Assembly (NCBI RefSeq): GCF_001636615.1
Contig: NZ_LGEK01000029.1
Location: 1-52,806 of the forward strand
Source of the DNA: Mucilaginibacter sp. L294
GTDB lineage: Bacteria > Bacteroidota > Bacteroidia > Sphingobacteriales > Sphingobacteriaceae
Length of the DNA: 52,806 nucleotides
Direction of reading: 5' to 3'
The translations under genes and the position numbers were made by a program. Each line of letters begins with the position of its first letter. Within the stretch, counting starts at the first letter, position 1. Below the pieces are notes generated by a model. The model searched no databases, was not told the DNA's origin, and saw only the letters and a program-made list of their open reading frames with translations. Positions 17,217-24,664 of this stretch are shown here, in pieces.

Positions 17217-17452
17217 TGTCAGATCTACCCATATATACCAAATCACAACTCGCCCTGCGCAACGGGCAGGATAAACCCCAGATATGGGTAGCCTATAAGG
17301 GTATTATTTATGATGTTACCGAAAGCCGCCTTTGGCGTAACGGCAAACATTACGAGCACTGGGCCGGCCAGGATCTGACCGATGAATTAACCGACGCCCC
17401 GCATACGGAAACTGTATTTGAGAAGTTTACTGCGATAGGGCGATTGGCCTGA
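17216..17452 (+). CDS. Small cytochrome b5-like haem-binding protein
   Basis: A 78-aa soluble single-domain protein of the cytochrome b5-like haem/steroid-binding family. The core WVAYKGIIYDVTESRLW and the segment HYEHWAGQDLTDEL then DAPH match the small bacterial members. Candidate axial histidines are H45 or H48 and H63. There is no membrane anchor or signal peptide, so it should be cytosolic. Its start overlaps the cyclase stop (TAATG), so it belongs to the crt operon. It is a plausible electron donor to a membrane di-iron carotenoid enzyme such as CrtZ, by analogy with b5-dependent desaturases; this is inference. Confidence 0.88.
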   Translation: MSDLPIYTKSQLALRNGQDKPQIWVAYKGIIYDVTESRLWRNGKHYEHWAGQDLTDELTDAPHTETVFEKFTAIGRLA

Positions 17453-17460
17453 CCCATGTA

Positions 17461-17555
17461 CCACGCGTCATTGCGAGCGTAGCGTGGCAATCTTCTACAT
17501 GCTTGTCGCCGACTTTTCTATCGAAGATTGCTTCGTACCTCGCAATGACGCGTGG
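17461..17555. repeat. CGTCATTGCGAG palindromic element, copy 2
   Basis: A 95-bp palindrome with perfect 17-bp outer arms CCACGCGTCATTGCGAG / CTCGCAATGACGCGTGG, plus inner arms related to the other copies. It starts 8 nt after the cytochrome b5 stop. Confidence 0.93.
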
Positions 17556-17580
17556 ATATAGCCGGAAATTTACCCCACAA

Positions 17581-17606
17581 AAAAACCCGCCCGAGGGCAG
17601 GTTTTT
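17581..17606. terminator. Bidirectional terminator between crt operon and ECF sigma
   Basis: AAAAACCCGCCC-GA-GGGCAGGTTTTT forms a G+C-rich stem with A/T runs on both sides. It is positioned to end both the plus-strand crt operon and the minus-strand sigma-factor gene. Confidence 0.85.
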
Positions 17607-17631
17607 CTATTATATATGTTGAGTTTATATT

Positions 17632-18168
17632 TTAGTTTTCAGCATAGATAGGTTTTGTAACGCCATTATCGTAAGCTTTTAAATTCTTTTTAAGCAATTT
17701 GCGAGCTACGTGGATGCGGGTTTTAACTGTACCAATAGGGATAGTTAAATGATCAGCAATCTCGTGGTATTTATGGCCTTCAAAATACATGGTGAAAGGC
17801 ACATAGTAATCTGCCGGCAACCTGTCTAAAGCTCTTTTAATATCATCCATCACAAATTTAGCCTCGCCTTGGTTTTTTGTTGAACTGAATACCAGGTTAG
17901 GTGATGATATTTCATCGCTCTTGGTAACAAATGTGCTCATTTTAACAAAACGGCGATAGTTGTTGATGAAGGTATTTTTCATGATGGTGTATAACCATCC
18001 TTTTAAATTAGTGCCTTCTTTAAACTTATTATAGTAAGTTATGGCTTTCAACATTGTATCCTGAACAAGGTCGTTAGCATCATCGGCGTCATGGGTGAAA
18101 TGTAAGGCATAAGACCTTAGGGAAGTCGCCTGACGTAATACAAGGGTGTTAAACTCAATCTTTGTCAT
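17632..18168 (-). CDS. ECF-type RNA polymerase sigma factor
   Basis: A 178-aa sigma-70 family protein with only regions 2 and 4. Region 2 is at about residues 15-80 (DANDLVQDTMLKA, then LKGWLYTIMKNTFINNYRR) and region 4 at about 110-165 (ALDRLPADYYVPFTMY, then EIADHLTIPIGTVKTRIHVA with its helix-turn-helix). No anti-sigma gene is adjacent. It faces the end of the crt operon, and ECF factors control carotenoid genes in several bacteria, so a regulatory link to pigment genes is plausible but not shown. 271 nt upstream of it hold no gene. Confidence 0.93.
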   Translation of the reverse strand: MTKIEFNTLVLRQATSLRSYALHFTHDADDANDLVQDTMLKAITYYNKFKEGTNLKGWLYTIMKNTFINNYRRFVKMSTFVTKSDEISSPNLVFSSTKNQGEAKFVMDDIKRALDRLPADYYVPFTMYFEGHKYHEIADHLTIPIGTVKTRIHVARKLLKKNLKAYDNGVTKPIYAEN

Positions 18169-18439
18169 TCTGTTAATGTTTTGTATTGAGTATTAGGCAA
18201 ACATGATACCACTTTATGAAAAGTGCATGAAATTGAAAAGATGCCGTAAACACATTACAAATCCATACAAAACTGTACTAAAAACAGTCATAGCAATGTA
18301 AACCGCTTAAAACAAGCTATTTACACAGAAAAGCTTCAATTGTAATTGTTAAGTAAAGTATAAGGGAATGTTAAAACAAATAGTTGTTTAACTTACTGTA
18401 TATGAGTAGTATGTGAAATTATATTCTTAATTAACTTAA

Positions 18440-19459
18440 TTAACCAATAATATTCACCTCGCGTTGTAGCGAAACGCCAAATTTAGTGTACACAGTGTCT
18501 ATGATTTGCGACGAAAGACTGTATACTTCTTCGCCCGTTGCGCCGCCATGGTTCACTAAAACCAGCGCCTGGTTCTTCCAGGTACCGGTGTTTCCAACAA
18601 CTTTTCCCTTCCAGCCGCACTGTTCTATGAGCCAGCCGGCCGCCAGTTTATGAAGCCCCTCGCCTGCCGGGTAGTTAACCACATCAGGAAATTGCTCTTG
18701 CAACAAGCGGAATTGAATGTCGCCGATAACCGGGTTTTTAAAAAAACTCCCCGCGTTGCCGATGGTTGATGGATCGGGTAGTTTAGATACCCGGATATGC
18801 GATACCACCTTTGATACATCTTCGATGGTTGGATGGGTGATGCCGCGGTTAGCCAGCTCCTGCTCTATAGCCCCGTATTTTAAATTGATATTGGGCTTAA
18901 GCGATAAATGAAACTTTACCCCTACAATAATGTACTGCCCCGCCAGTTCTGTTTTAAAAACACTATCGCGGTAGCCAAATTTACAATCGGCTTTGGTGAA
19001 CGTACGGAAAGTGCCGGTGGCAATTTCAAACGCACGGCAGCTTTCAAAAACATCTTTCAGCTCTACACCGTATGCGCCGATGTTTTGTATAGGCGATGCA
19101 CCAACCGAGCCGGGTATCAGGCTCAGGTTTTCCATCCCGGCGTAGTTGCGGTCTACACAAAAGTTCACCAGGTCGTTCCATACCTCGCCGCCGCCAACTT
19201 CTACATATACATCATCGTGGCTGATGCGGTGTACGATCCCGCGGATATTCATGCGGATGATGAGGCCTTCAAAATTGTTAACCAGCAGCATATTGCTGCC
19301 GCCACCCATCACCAGGCGCTCTATGCTCAGCCATTGCGGGTCGGCAAAAAGTTCAACCAGCTCGTCCTCGTGGCTTATCTCGGCAAAGTAGCGGGCGTTG
19401 GCATCAATACCAAAAGTGTTGAATTTTTTAAGCGATACGTTTTCCTGTATTTGCAGCAT
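18440..19459 (-). CDS. murB: UDP-N-acetylenolpyruvoylglucosamine reductase
   Basis: FAD-dependent reduction of UDP-GlcNAc-enolpyruvate to UDP-MurNAc in peptidoglycan synthesis. The 339-aa protein shows the type I (E. coli-like) architecture: FAD domain motif MGGGSNMLL, SLIPGSVGASPIQNIGAYGV, FGYRDSVFK, the catalytic serine region NAGSFFKNP, and a C-terminal glutamate in HGGATGEEV. The ATG at 19459 (MLQIQENVSLKKFNTFG) matches family starts. The frame is open further to 19573, but that extension translates the palindromic repeat at 19508-19591 and is rejected. It separates the ECF gene from crtZ. Confidence 0.96.
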   Translation of the reverse strand: MLQIQENVSLKKFNTFGIDANARYFAEISHEDELVELFADPQWLSIERLVMGGGSNMLLVNNFEGLIIRMNIRGIVHRISHDDVYVEVGGGEVWNDLVNFCVDRNYAGMENLSLIPGSVGASPIQNIGAYGVELKDVFESCRAFEIATGTFRTFTKADCKFGYRDSVFKTELAGQYIIVGVKFHLSLKPNINLKYGAIEQELANRGITHPTIEDVSKVVSHIRVSKLPDPSTIGNAGSFFKNPVIGDIQFRLLQEQFPDVVNYPAGEGLHKLAAGWLIEQCGWKGKVVGNTGTWKNQALVLVNHGGATGEEVYSLSSQIIDTVYTKFGVSLQREVNIIG

Positions 19460-19507
19460 GGGGACGTTGATTTGAATGTGGCGAATTTCGGAATTTTTAT
19501 TGAAACC

Positions 19508-19591
19508 GTCATTGCGAGGTACGAAGCAATCTTTGATAGAAAAGTTGGCGACAAGCATGTCGAAGATTGCCACGCTACGCTCGCAATGACG
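19508..19591. repeat. CGTCATTGCGAG palindromic element, copy 3 (inverted)
   Basis: An 84-bp copy of the same family, with the body in the opposite orientation to copies 1 and 2. It lies between crtZ and murB and leaves an open frame across itself that could mislead start-site calling for murB. Confidence 0.92.
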
Positions 19592-19603
19592 CGCGGAGAC
19601 GTG

Positions 19604-20041
19604 CTACTTAAACCACTTCTTCCCCACCACCAATAACCCAAACTCTTCCGAAGGATCCTTTTCGGTTGACTTATGATGAATTTTATGCGCCCTGCGGATG
19701 CCCGACAGGTAACGGTTGTTGCTTTTAAAAGCCTTAAAACGGTTATGAATAAACCAATCGTGGAAGATGAAATAAATAGTACCATAGGCACTGATGCCCG
19801 TACCTATCCAAAAACGGTAATCTAACGTAATATGCCCGGCCCACATCAGCAAAAGGGCTAAAGCGGCAAAGCCAATACTGAACAGGTCGTTCAGCTCGAA
19901 CCAGCCGTGGCGTTGCTGGTGGTGCGTTTTATGGATAAACCAAAGCGGCCCGTGAAACAGGTATTTATGCATAGCCCAGGAGAGTAACTCCATTAGTGCT
20001 ATGGTGCCTGTTATTATACCTATATTAATCAACGCTTGCAT
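19604..20041 (-). CDS. crtZ: Beta-carotene hydroxylase / sterol desaturase family
   Basis: Membrane di-iron hydroxylase expected to add 3-hydroxyl groups to beta-carotene rings, giving cryptoxanthin/zeaxanthin. The 145-aa protein has the complete histidine set of the family: HKYLFH (H25, H30), HKTHH (H37, H40, H41) with H45, HDWFIH (H94, H99) and HKIHH (H119, H122, H123). Hydrophobic segments lie near residues 5-25, 53-75 and 78-95. It is on the strand opposite the crt operon and followed by a repeat and murB. Completes the inferred route phytoene to lycopene to beta-carotene to hydroxylated product. Confidence 0.93.
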   Translation of the reverse strand: MQALINIGIITGTIALMELLSWAMHKYLFHGPLWFIHKTHHQQRHGWFELNDLFSIGFAALALLLMWAGHITLDYRFWIGTGISAYGTIYFIFHDWFIHNRFKAFKSNNRYLSGIRRAHKIHHKSTEKDPSEEFGLLVVGKKWFK

Positions 20042-20210
20042 TATTAGTTAACTTTTAAATTAAGGAGCGGTTTTATAATTGTAACACAGCCGCACGTTCA
20101 CTGTCCGATTTCGAACGATTACCTGATACTTAAAATATCATAAAAATCTCATTATCAATAAATTAAATTAATGGCATAAGGTTTATTGTATTTAATTTAT
20201 ATTATCTGTT

Positions 20211-22574
20211 ATGATTAAAAACTACTTTAAAATAGCCTGGCGCAATTTATGGAAAAACAAAGGTTTTTCTTTTATCAACATAGCCGGCCTTGCTACAGGT
20301 ATGTGCGGCGCCATATTGATATTTACCTGGATACAAAATGAGCTAAGTTTTGATCGCTTCCATAAAAACTCAGATAACCTTTATAAGGTTTGGAACCGGT
20401 CTGACAAGGATGCAGGCAATAACATTTATACATGGGATGTTACCTCTGCGCCTATTGCACCGGAGTTAAAGCAGAAATTCCCGGAAGTGAAAGCGGCCGC
20501 CCGTGTATATTGGCCAAATGAACGGCTATTTAACTACAAAGAGAAAGGTATAGTAGCCACAGGGCTTGACGTTGACCCCCAATTTTTAAGCATGTTCAGT
20601 TTCCCTATGGTGGATGGCAACGAACACTCGCTTGATGACCCTAAAGGCATTGTGCTTACCGTTAGCCTGGCTAAACGCATATTTGGTACCGAAAACCCAA
20701 CAAATAAGTTATTGCGCATAAATGATAAAGAAAATTACAAGGTAAGCGGCATTATCAGTGATCCGCCTGCAAACACACAGTTCCAGTTTGATTATTTGGT
20801 GTCGTTAGCACCTATGATAGGTGCGTCTGAAGCGAATAGCTGGGGGAATGCAAGCTTTAATACTTATGTACAATTACAGCCCGGAGCAAACGCAGCGTTA
20901 GTTGATCAAAAAATAAAGAACATGCTGAAGAGTCATGACCCTAATTTACATTTTGGCATATTTCTACATCCGGCAAAGAAATGGCACCTGAATTCAAGGT
21001 TCGAGAATGGTGTTGCTGTTGGGGGTGCTATTGAGACCGTTAGGATATTATTTACCATTGCAGTGCTGATTTTGCTTATAGCCTGCATTAATTTCATGAA
21101 CCTGAGTACCGCCCAAAGCGAAAAACGCGGTAAAGAGGTTGGCGTACGCAAAGTGATAGGCGCTAACCGTTTTGCCATCATAAAACAGTTCTTAACAGAA
21201 TCTATCCTTATCAGCGGTATAGCTGGAGTGTTTGCCATTATACTGGCACAATTAACCATGCCTGCATTTCATGAATTAACAGGTGTAAAACTCTTTATTG
21301 ATTATAACAACCCCTACTTGTGGTTATTGGGTGCGGGCTTTATACTATTTACAGGTTTGCTTGCGGGTAGTTACCCTGCATTTTATCTATCGGCATTTAG
21401 GCCGGTTAAAGTGCTTAAAGGCTTGTTTAAAACCAAGGCACATGCTTTTAATCCGCGCAAAGTATTAGTAGTAACACAATTTACTGTGGCTATTGTACTC
21501 ATTATTGCAACCATCATCATATACCAGCAGATCAATTACGTACAGGATCGCGATAATGGGTATGTGAAAAACAATCTCGTAGAGCACCCTATCAATGGCT
21601 CAATCGACAAAAACTTTGATGCTATTAAAAATGAGTTATTAAACAGTGGAGTAGCATTAGCAGTAAGTAAAACGAGCATGCCGGTTACTATTGATGGCAG
21701 TTCAACTTCTGGCCTTAACTGGGGCAATATGGACGCTAACCATACAAACGTAAGCTTCAGCAGGTTTGCAACAGAAGGAGATTTTGTAAAAACATTTGGC
21801 TTTAAACTTTTGGCAGGGCGGGATATAGATTTCAATAAATTCCCGTCAGACACCGCATCGGTAATAATTAACGAAGCATCATTGCAGGCTATGGGCTTTA
21901 AAGATCCCATAGGCCAAACTATTTCACTTGGTAATAACCGTTTAACAATTGTAGGTGTAATTAAAAATTTCATCATTGGTTCTCCTTCTCAGGCAATAAA
22001 GCCGATGTTGGTGTTTGGTTCAAAAAACTGGTATTACAATGCGCTTACCTTCAGGCTTAATCCTGATAAACCAATATCGTCGGATCTTAAAACAGCCGAA
22101 GCGATATTCAAAAAATACAACCCCGCCTATCCGTTTCAATACCATTTTGTAGACCAGGCTTACGCCGAAAAATTTAAAAATGAGCAGCGCACGGGTAAAA
22201 TAGCACTCACGTTTTCTGTGCTTACCATTTTAATATCGTGCCTTGGTTTATTTGGTCTTGCCGCTTACATGGCCGAGAACCGCGCCAAAGAGATAGGCAT
22301 ACGAAAAGTATTGGGTGCAGGCATTGTAAACCTGATGCAATTGCTCACCCGCGATTTTGTTGCATTAGTATTAATATCCGTGTTGATTGCTGCGCCAATA
22401 GGCTGGTGGTTTATGAACAAATGGTTGTTGGATTTTAATTATCGCATTCAAATCAGCTGGACGATATTTTTATACTCGGGCATAGTGGCCATAGCAATAG
22501 CAGTTATTACCGTAAGCTTCCAGGCTGCCAAGGCGGCTATGGCCAACCCCATCAAAAGCATTAAAACCGAATAA
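20211..22574 (+). CDS. FtsX-like / MacB-type ABC transporter permease
   Basis: A 787-aa inner-membrane permease with duplicated architecture: N-terminal transmembrane segment (FSFINIAGLATGMCGAILIF), large MacB_PCD-type periplasmic domain, three-helix FtsX module at about 285-420, a second periplasmic domain, and a second FtsX module at the C-terminus (KIALTFSVLTILISCLGLFG through IAVITVSFQAAKAAMANPI). Both modules carry the RAKEIGIRKVLGA-like signature (GKEVGVRKVIGANR, AKEIGIRKVLGAG). No ATPase or HlyD-like gene is adjacent; such solitary permeases are common in Bacteroidota and pair with ATPases elsewhere. Substrate unknown; a role in exporting peptides, lipids or lipoproteins is possible. 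Confidence 0.92.
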   Translation: MIKNYFKIAWRNLWKNKGFSFINIAGLATGMCGAILIFTWIQNELSFDRFHKNSDNLYKVWNRSDKDAGNNIYTWDVTSAPIAPELKQKFPEVKAAARVYWPNERLFNYKEKGIVATGLDVDPQFLSMFSFPMVDGNEHSLDDPKGIVLTVSLAKRIFGTENPTNKLLRINDKENYKVSGIISDPPANTQFQFDYLVSLAPMIGASEANSWGNASFNTYVQLQPGANAALVDQKIKNMLKSHDPNLHFGIFLHPAKKWHLNSRFENGVAVGGAIETVRILFTIAVLILLIACINFMNLSTAQSEKRGKEVGVRKVIGANRFAIIKQFLTESILISGIAGVFAIILAQLTMPAFHELTGVKLFIDYNNPYLWLLGAGFILFTGLLAGSYPAFYLSAFRPVKVLKGLFKTKAHAFNPRKVLVVTQFTVAIVLIIATIIIYQQINYVQDRDNGYVKNNLVEHPINGSIDKNFDAIKNELLNSGVALAVSKTSMPVTIDGSSTSGLNWGNMDANHTNVSFSRFATEGDFVKTFGFKLLAGRDIDFNKFPSDTASVIINEASLQAMGFKDPIGQTISLGNNRLTIVGVIKNFIIGSPSQAIKPMLVFGSKNWYYNALTFRLNPDKPISSDLKTAEAIFKKYNPAYPFQYHFVDQAYAEKFKNEQRTGKIALTFSVLTILISCLGLFGLAAYMAENRAKEIGIRKVLGAGIVNLMQLLTRDFVALVLISVLIAAPIGWWFMNKWLLDFNYRIQISWTIFLYSGIVAIAIAVITVSFQAAKAAMANPIKSIKTE

Positions 22575-22596
22575 CCTTATAACTACACTAAAAAAG

Positions 22597-22630
22597 AAAA
22601 GGGTGCGCCTGTTTTAGGTGCACCCTTTTT
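22597..22630. terminator. Bidirectional terminator between permease and lpdA
   Basis: AAAAGGGTGCGCCT-GTTTT-AGGTGCACCCTTTT forms a 14-bp stem with one G-T pair, with A and T runs on either side. Suits both convergent genes. Confidence 0.9.
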
Positions 22631-22650
22631 ATATGAGCTTTATCAAGCCC

Positions 22651-24054
22651 TTAAATATGTATCGCCCTGTTCTCGGTTGCGGCTAAGCAGGCTTCACGCA
22701 TGGCTTCGGTGTAAGTTGGGTGTGCGTGGCTGGCACGGGTTACGTCCTCTGCAGATGCACGGAACTCCATGGCAATAACCGCCTCGGCTATCATATCGGC
22801 AGCACGCGGGCCTATCATGTGTACACCCAAAATTTCGTCGGTAGTGGCATCAGCCAAAACTTTTACAAAACCATCCAGGTCGCCGCTTGCACGGGCACGG
22901 CCGCTGGCTTTGAACGGGAACGAGCCCACTTTATATTTTGTACCGGCTTCTTTCAGTTGCTCCTCGGTGTAACCAACCGCGGCAACTTCAGGCCAGGTAT
23001 AAACAACGCCCGGTATCAGGTTATAGTTAATATGCGGTTTTTGGCCGGCAATCAATTCAGCAACAAAAGTACCTTCATCCTCTGCCTTATGGGCAAGCAT
23101 AGCGCCTTTTATCACATCGCCAATGGCATAAACACCTTTAACACTGGTTTCCAGATGTTCGTCAACCGGTATTTTGCGCCCACGCTCTTCAACGGTGATG
23201 CCTATTTTATCAAGGCCCAATCCGTCGGTATAAGCAATACGGCCAACGGCTACCATACAGTAGTCGCCTTTAAGCTCTTGCTTTTCGCCTTTAGGGTTAT
23301 CAAAAGTAACAGTAACCTCTTTGCCTTTAGCAGTAGCGCCTGTAACCTTGTGGCCCAGGTAAAACTCCATACCCAGTTTCTTCAACACTTTCTGTAATTC
23401 GCGGCCCAGGCCTTTATCCATGGTTGGGATAATGCCGTCCATATATTCAATTACAGATACTTTGGCACCCAAACGCGCATAAACCGAACCCAGTTCCAAA
23501 CCAATAACACCGCCACCAATCAATATCAGGTGTTTCGGTATCTCGGTTAAGGTTAAAGCCTCGGTCGAGGTAATGATGCGTTTCTTGTCTATCTTCAGGA
23601 ATGGCAGGCTTGATGGTTTTGAACCCGTAGCAATGATCACCTTTTCGGTGGTAAGCTCAATAGTTTTACCATCAGCAGCAGTAACAATAATGGTGTTTTT
23701 ATCTTTAAATGACCCTACACCAACATGTACGTCAATTTTATTTTTCTTCATCAGGTAGGTGATACCGCTGGTATTGGCATCAACAACTTCCTGTTTGCGT
23801 TTTATCATCTGGCCAAAATCAATACCCAGGTTGTCTAATTTAATACCGTGTGTAGTGAAAGTGTGGGCAGCGTTATGGTAATGTTCCGACGAATCAAGCA
23901 AGGCCTTCGACGGGATACAGCCAACATTAAGGCAGGTACCGCCAAGGGTGTTATATTTTTCAATAATTGCGGTTTTCATACCCAGCTGGGCGCAGCGGAT
24001 TGCCGCCACATAACCACCCGGACCAGAACCTATAACGATTACATCATATTGCAT
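22651..24054 (-). CDS. lpdA: Dihydrolipoyl dehydrogenase
   Basis: E3 flavoprotein of the 2-oxoacid dehydrogenase complexes and glycine cleavage, re-oxidising dihydrolipoamide with NAD. The 467-aa protein has the FAD motif YDVIVIGSGPGGYVAAIRCA, the redox disulfide GGTCLNVGCIPSKALL, an NAD domain (LILIGGGVIGLELGSVYARLG), the second FAD motif VYAIGDVIKGAMLAHKAEDE and the catalytic His-Glu pair near the C-terminus (SHAHPTYTEAMREA). Monocistronic in this window; E1 and E2 genes are elsewhere. Its upstream region is the repeat-rich gap 24055-24664. Confidence 0.97.
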   Translation of the reverse strand: MQYDVIVIGSGPGGYVAAIRCAQLGMKTAIIEKYNTLGGTCLNVGCIPSKALLDSSEHYHNAAHTFTTHGIKLDNLGIDFGQMIKRKQEVVDANTSGITYLMKKNKIDVHVGVGSFKDKNTIIVTAADGKTIELTTEKVIIATGSKPSSLPFLKIDKKRIITSTEALTLTEIPKHLILIGGGVIGLELGSVYARLGAKVSVIEYMDGIIPTMDKGLGRELQKVLKKLGMEFYLGHKVTGATAKGKEVTVTFDNPKGEKQELKGDYCMVAVGRIAYTDGLGLDKIGITVEERGRKIPVDEHLETSVKGVYAIGDVIKGAMLAHKAEDEGTFVAELIAGQKPHINYNLIPGVVYTWPEVAAVGYTEEQLKEAGTKYKVGSFPFKASGRARASGDLDGFVKVLADATTDEILGVHMIGPRAADMIAEAVIAMEFRASAEDVTRASHAHPTYTEAMREACLAATENRAIHI

Positions 24055-24287
24055 AGTAGTGTATTTTGGTGGCCAAAGTTAAGGAATGTTTACAGGCTTA
24101 TAAATAGGTAATTAATTAAAATGTGAAGAGGTTGACAAAGTGTAATCTTACCCTCGCTGCTAACTGCAAACTCAAAACTGCCAACTGAATTATGGCGTTG
24201 CCTGCGGCCCGGGCTATCCGCTCATACGCCTGCAGGCCTTAGCCACAGGCCGGTACCCGCTTTTATCCCTAACGCAAATCTCACTTT

Positions 24288-24380
24288 GTCATGCTGAACG
24301 CTTGAAGCATCTAATCGCCGACATGCATTTAGGCGATTGCATAGTTCGCGAATAGATCCTTCGCTCTCGCTCAGGATGAC
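24288..24380. repeat. GTCATGCTGAACGC palindromic element
   Basis: A 93-bp imperfect palindrome: left arm GTCATGCTGAACGCTTGAAG, right arm GATCCTTCGCTCTCGCTCAG then GATGAC. It has the same GTCATnnnGA end core as the other two palindrome families in the window. Confidence 0.85.
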
Positions 24381-24467
24381 AAGTAAGAAACGAGCGGTGG
24401 CCTGACAGAAAAGCGGGCCAAAGGTAAAGGCCGGTGGGAAGAAGCTTTTTTCTGTCTTGATTTTTTG

Positions 24468-24495
24468 GTTACTTTTTGATCAAGCAAAAAGTAAC
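24468..24495. repeat. Perfect hairpin repeat, GTTACTTTTTG arms
   Basis: GTTACTTTTTG - ATCAAG - CAAAAAGTAAC: an 11-bp perfect stem with a 6-nt loop. From recollection this hairpin is common in related genomes and often yields spurious small ORF calls, as it does here on the minus strand (24371-24562). Confidence 0.85.
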
Positions 24496-24549
24496 AGCCC
24501 CCGCGGCAATTGAGCGGGCCGATTATTAGTTGGATACTAAACATGAGAG

Positions 24550-24570
24550 ATGCCGAACTCAATTCGGCAT
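24550..24570. repeat. ATGCCGAA hairpin
   Basis: ATGCCGAA - CTCAA - TTCGGCAT, an 8-bp perfect stem followed by GACC. It may be a decayed copy of a GTCATGCCGAA-ended palindrome. Confidence 0.7.
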
Positions 24571-24664
24571 GACCGGCTTGTTACTTTGTAACACTCTTAT
24601 CACCCGTTAGTATATTCCCCATTTACTTGCTAAATTACGCTCACTAAAAAAACTGACCAACATC

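Larger units (their letters stand above)
24055..24664. other. Repeat-rich intergenic region between lpdA and the S15 hydrolase
   Basis: 610 nt with no believable gene, between two divergent genes. In order it holds: a short AACTGCAAACTC/AACTGCCAACTG direct repeat (about 24160-24187), a G+C-rich block (24195-24270), a GTCATGCTGAA palindrome (24288-24380), a perfect 11-bp hairpin (24468-24495), a G+C-rich stretch CCCCCGCGGC, and an ATGCCGAA hairpin (24550-24570). Promoters for both flanking genes must lie here, but no clear box was identified. Confidence 0.85.

Noticed and set aside
18908..19636. 242-aa plus-strand frame
   Set aside because: Entirely antisense to murB and the adjoining repeat; composition and motifs do not resemble a protein family, while murB is unambiguous.
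22720..23397. 225-aa plus-strand frame
   Set aside because: Antisense shadow of lpdA, which has all diagnostic motifs.
24371..24562. 63-aa minus-strand ORF
   Set aside because: Made of repeat DNA (palindrome end plus the GTTACTTTTTG hairpin); typical spurious ORF of such elements.
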